The translations under genes were made by a program, and so were the position numbers. The notes beneath the pieces were generated by a model. The model saw only the letters and a list, made by a program, of their open reading frames with translations. It did no database searches and had not been told where the DNA came from. A stretch of DNA of 5,805 bases from Dehalococcoidia bacterium (GTDB lineage Bacteria > Chloroflexota > Dehalococcoidia > GIF9 > AB-539-J10), in assembly GCA_030612165.1 (NCBI GenBank), contig JAUWOK010000062.1, positions 1-5,805 of the forward strand, written 5' to 3'. Position 1 is the first letter of the stretch, and the number at the start of each line of letters is the position of its first letter. This document shows positions 5,546 to 5,805 of the stretch, in pieces.

Positions 5546-5805
5546 ATGGATTGGGGTATGGCAAATCGTATGGCGCAATTGATCAAGGAGGATGGACGCT
5601 GCTTCTTCATGCCCATTGACCACGGGTATTTCCAGGGGCCAACGAGGAAGCTGGAGGAGCCCCGCAAGGCGCTGGAACCCCTTCTTCCCTATGTTGACGC
5701 AGTTTTTGTGACCAGAGGAGTGTTGCGCACTTCAGTAGACCCCGCCGCTGCCAAGCCTGTTATTCTCAGAGTATCTGGCGGTACCAGCATGGTAGGGAAA
5801 GACCT
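5546..5805 (+). CDS. LsrF/DhnA-family class I aldolase-fold enzyme, N-terminal part (runs off right edge)
   Basis: The first 86 codons are open and in one frame, beginning MDWGMANRMAQLIKEDGR. Recognisable motifs are DWGM (2-5), PIDHGYFQGPT (23-33), VFVTRGVLR (53-61) and PVILRVSGG (71-79). From memory these closely follow the E. coli LsrF region with DWGM, FDHGYFQGPT, CTRGILR and PVVLRASG. LsrF is a TIM-barrel thiolase/aldolase acting on phosphorylated autoinducer-2. The wider family also includes archaeal-type fructose-bisphosphate aldolase and the ADH synthase of the alternative aromatic amino acid route. The DHGYFQGP loop favours the LsrF branch. The Schiff-base lysine would lie beyond the edge. 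The protein lacks the roughly 30-residue N-terminal extension of E. coli LsrF. No other lsr gene is visible, so the AI-2 role is unproven; it could be a sugar-phosphate aldolase of unknown substrate. Confidence 0.82.
   Translation, partial: MDWGMANRMAQLIKEDGRCFFMPIDHGYFQGPTRKLEEPRKALEPLLPYVDAVFVTRGVLRTSVDPAAAKPVILRVSGGTSMVGKD

Noticed and set aside
5541..5582. ATG at 5541 as the start of the plus-strand gene
   Set aside because: This frame ends at a TGA after 13 codons; the ATG at 5546 opens the frame with the LsrF-type motifs.

Overview
The window reads as a bacterial chromosome segment. Genes are tightly packed, three starts have strong Shine-Dalgarno sites (AGGAGG or AAGGGGG), TATAAT-type -10 boxes are visible, and the enzymes are housekeeping ones. 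Three features suggest an anaerobic or deep-branching lineage: a short, thermophile/archaeal-style AhcY, an archaeal-type bifunctional phosphoglucose/phosphomannose isomerase, and an archaemetzincin. A Chloroflexota/Dehalococcoidia-like host is my best guess, but it rests on remembered family resemblance only.

Layout. From right to left on the minus strand lie an archaemetzincin-type zinc protease (4845-5372), ahcY (3418-4674), metK (2168-3388), a phosphoglucomutase/phosphomannomutase (743-2161) and the N-terminal 246 residues of a bifunctional phosphoglucose/phosphomannose isomerase that runs off the left edge (1-738). A plus-strand gene starts at 5546 and runs off the right edge; it encodes an LsrF/DhnA-type class I aldolase-fold enzyme. 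The only non-coding stretches over 100 bases are 4675-4844 (probable ahcY promoter) and 5373-5545 (divergent promoter region). No RNA gene, mobile element, CRISPR array or clear terminator was seen.

How it works together. MetK makes S-adenosylmethionine and AhcY clears S-adenosylhomocysteine, so the two genes hold two steps of the activated methyl cycle, 29 bases apart. The next two genes interconvert fructose-6-P, glucose-6-P and mannose-6-P (isomerase) and the 6- and 1-phosphates (mutase), supplying precursors for nucleotide sugars and glycans. Gaps of 29, 6 and 4 bases suggest a single ahcY-metK-mutase-isomerase transcript. The protease gene lies 170 bases upstream on the same strand and probably has its own promoter, back to back with that of the aldolase-type gene.

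Novelty. Nothing here looks like a wholly new system. The points most worth a second look are the bacterial archaemetzincin, the C-terminally short AhcY with a GYGWCGKG loop, and the overlapping divergent promoters with an AT-rich inverted repeat in the 5' leader.
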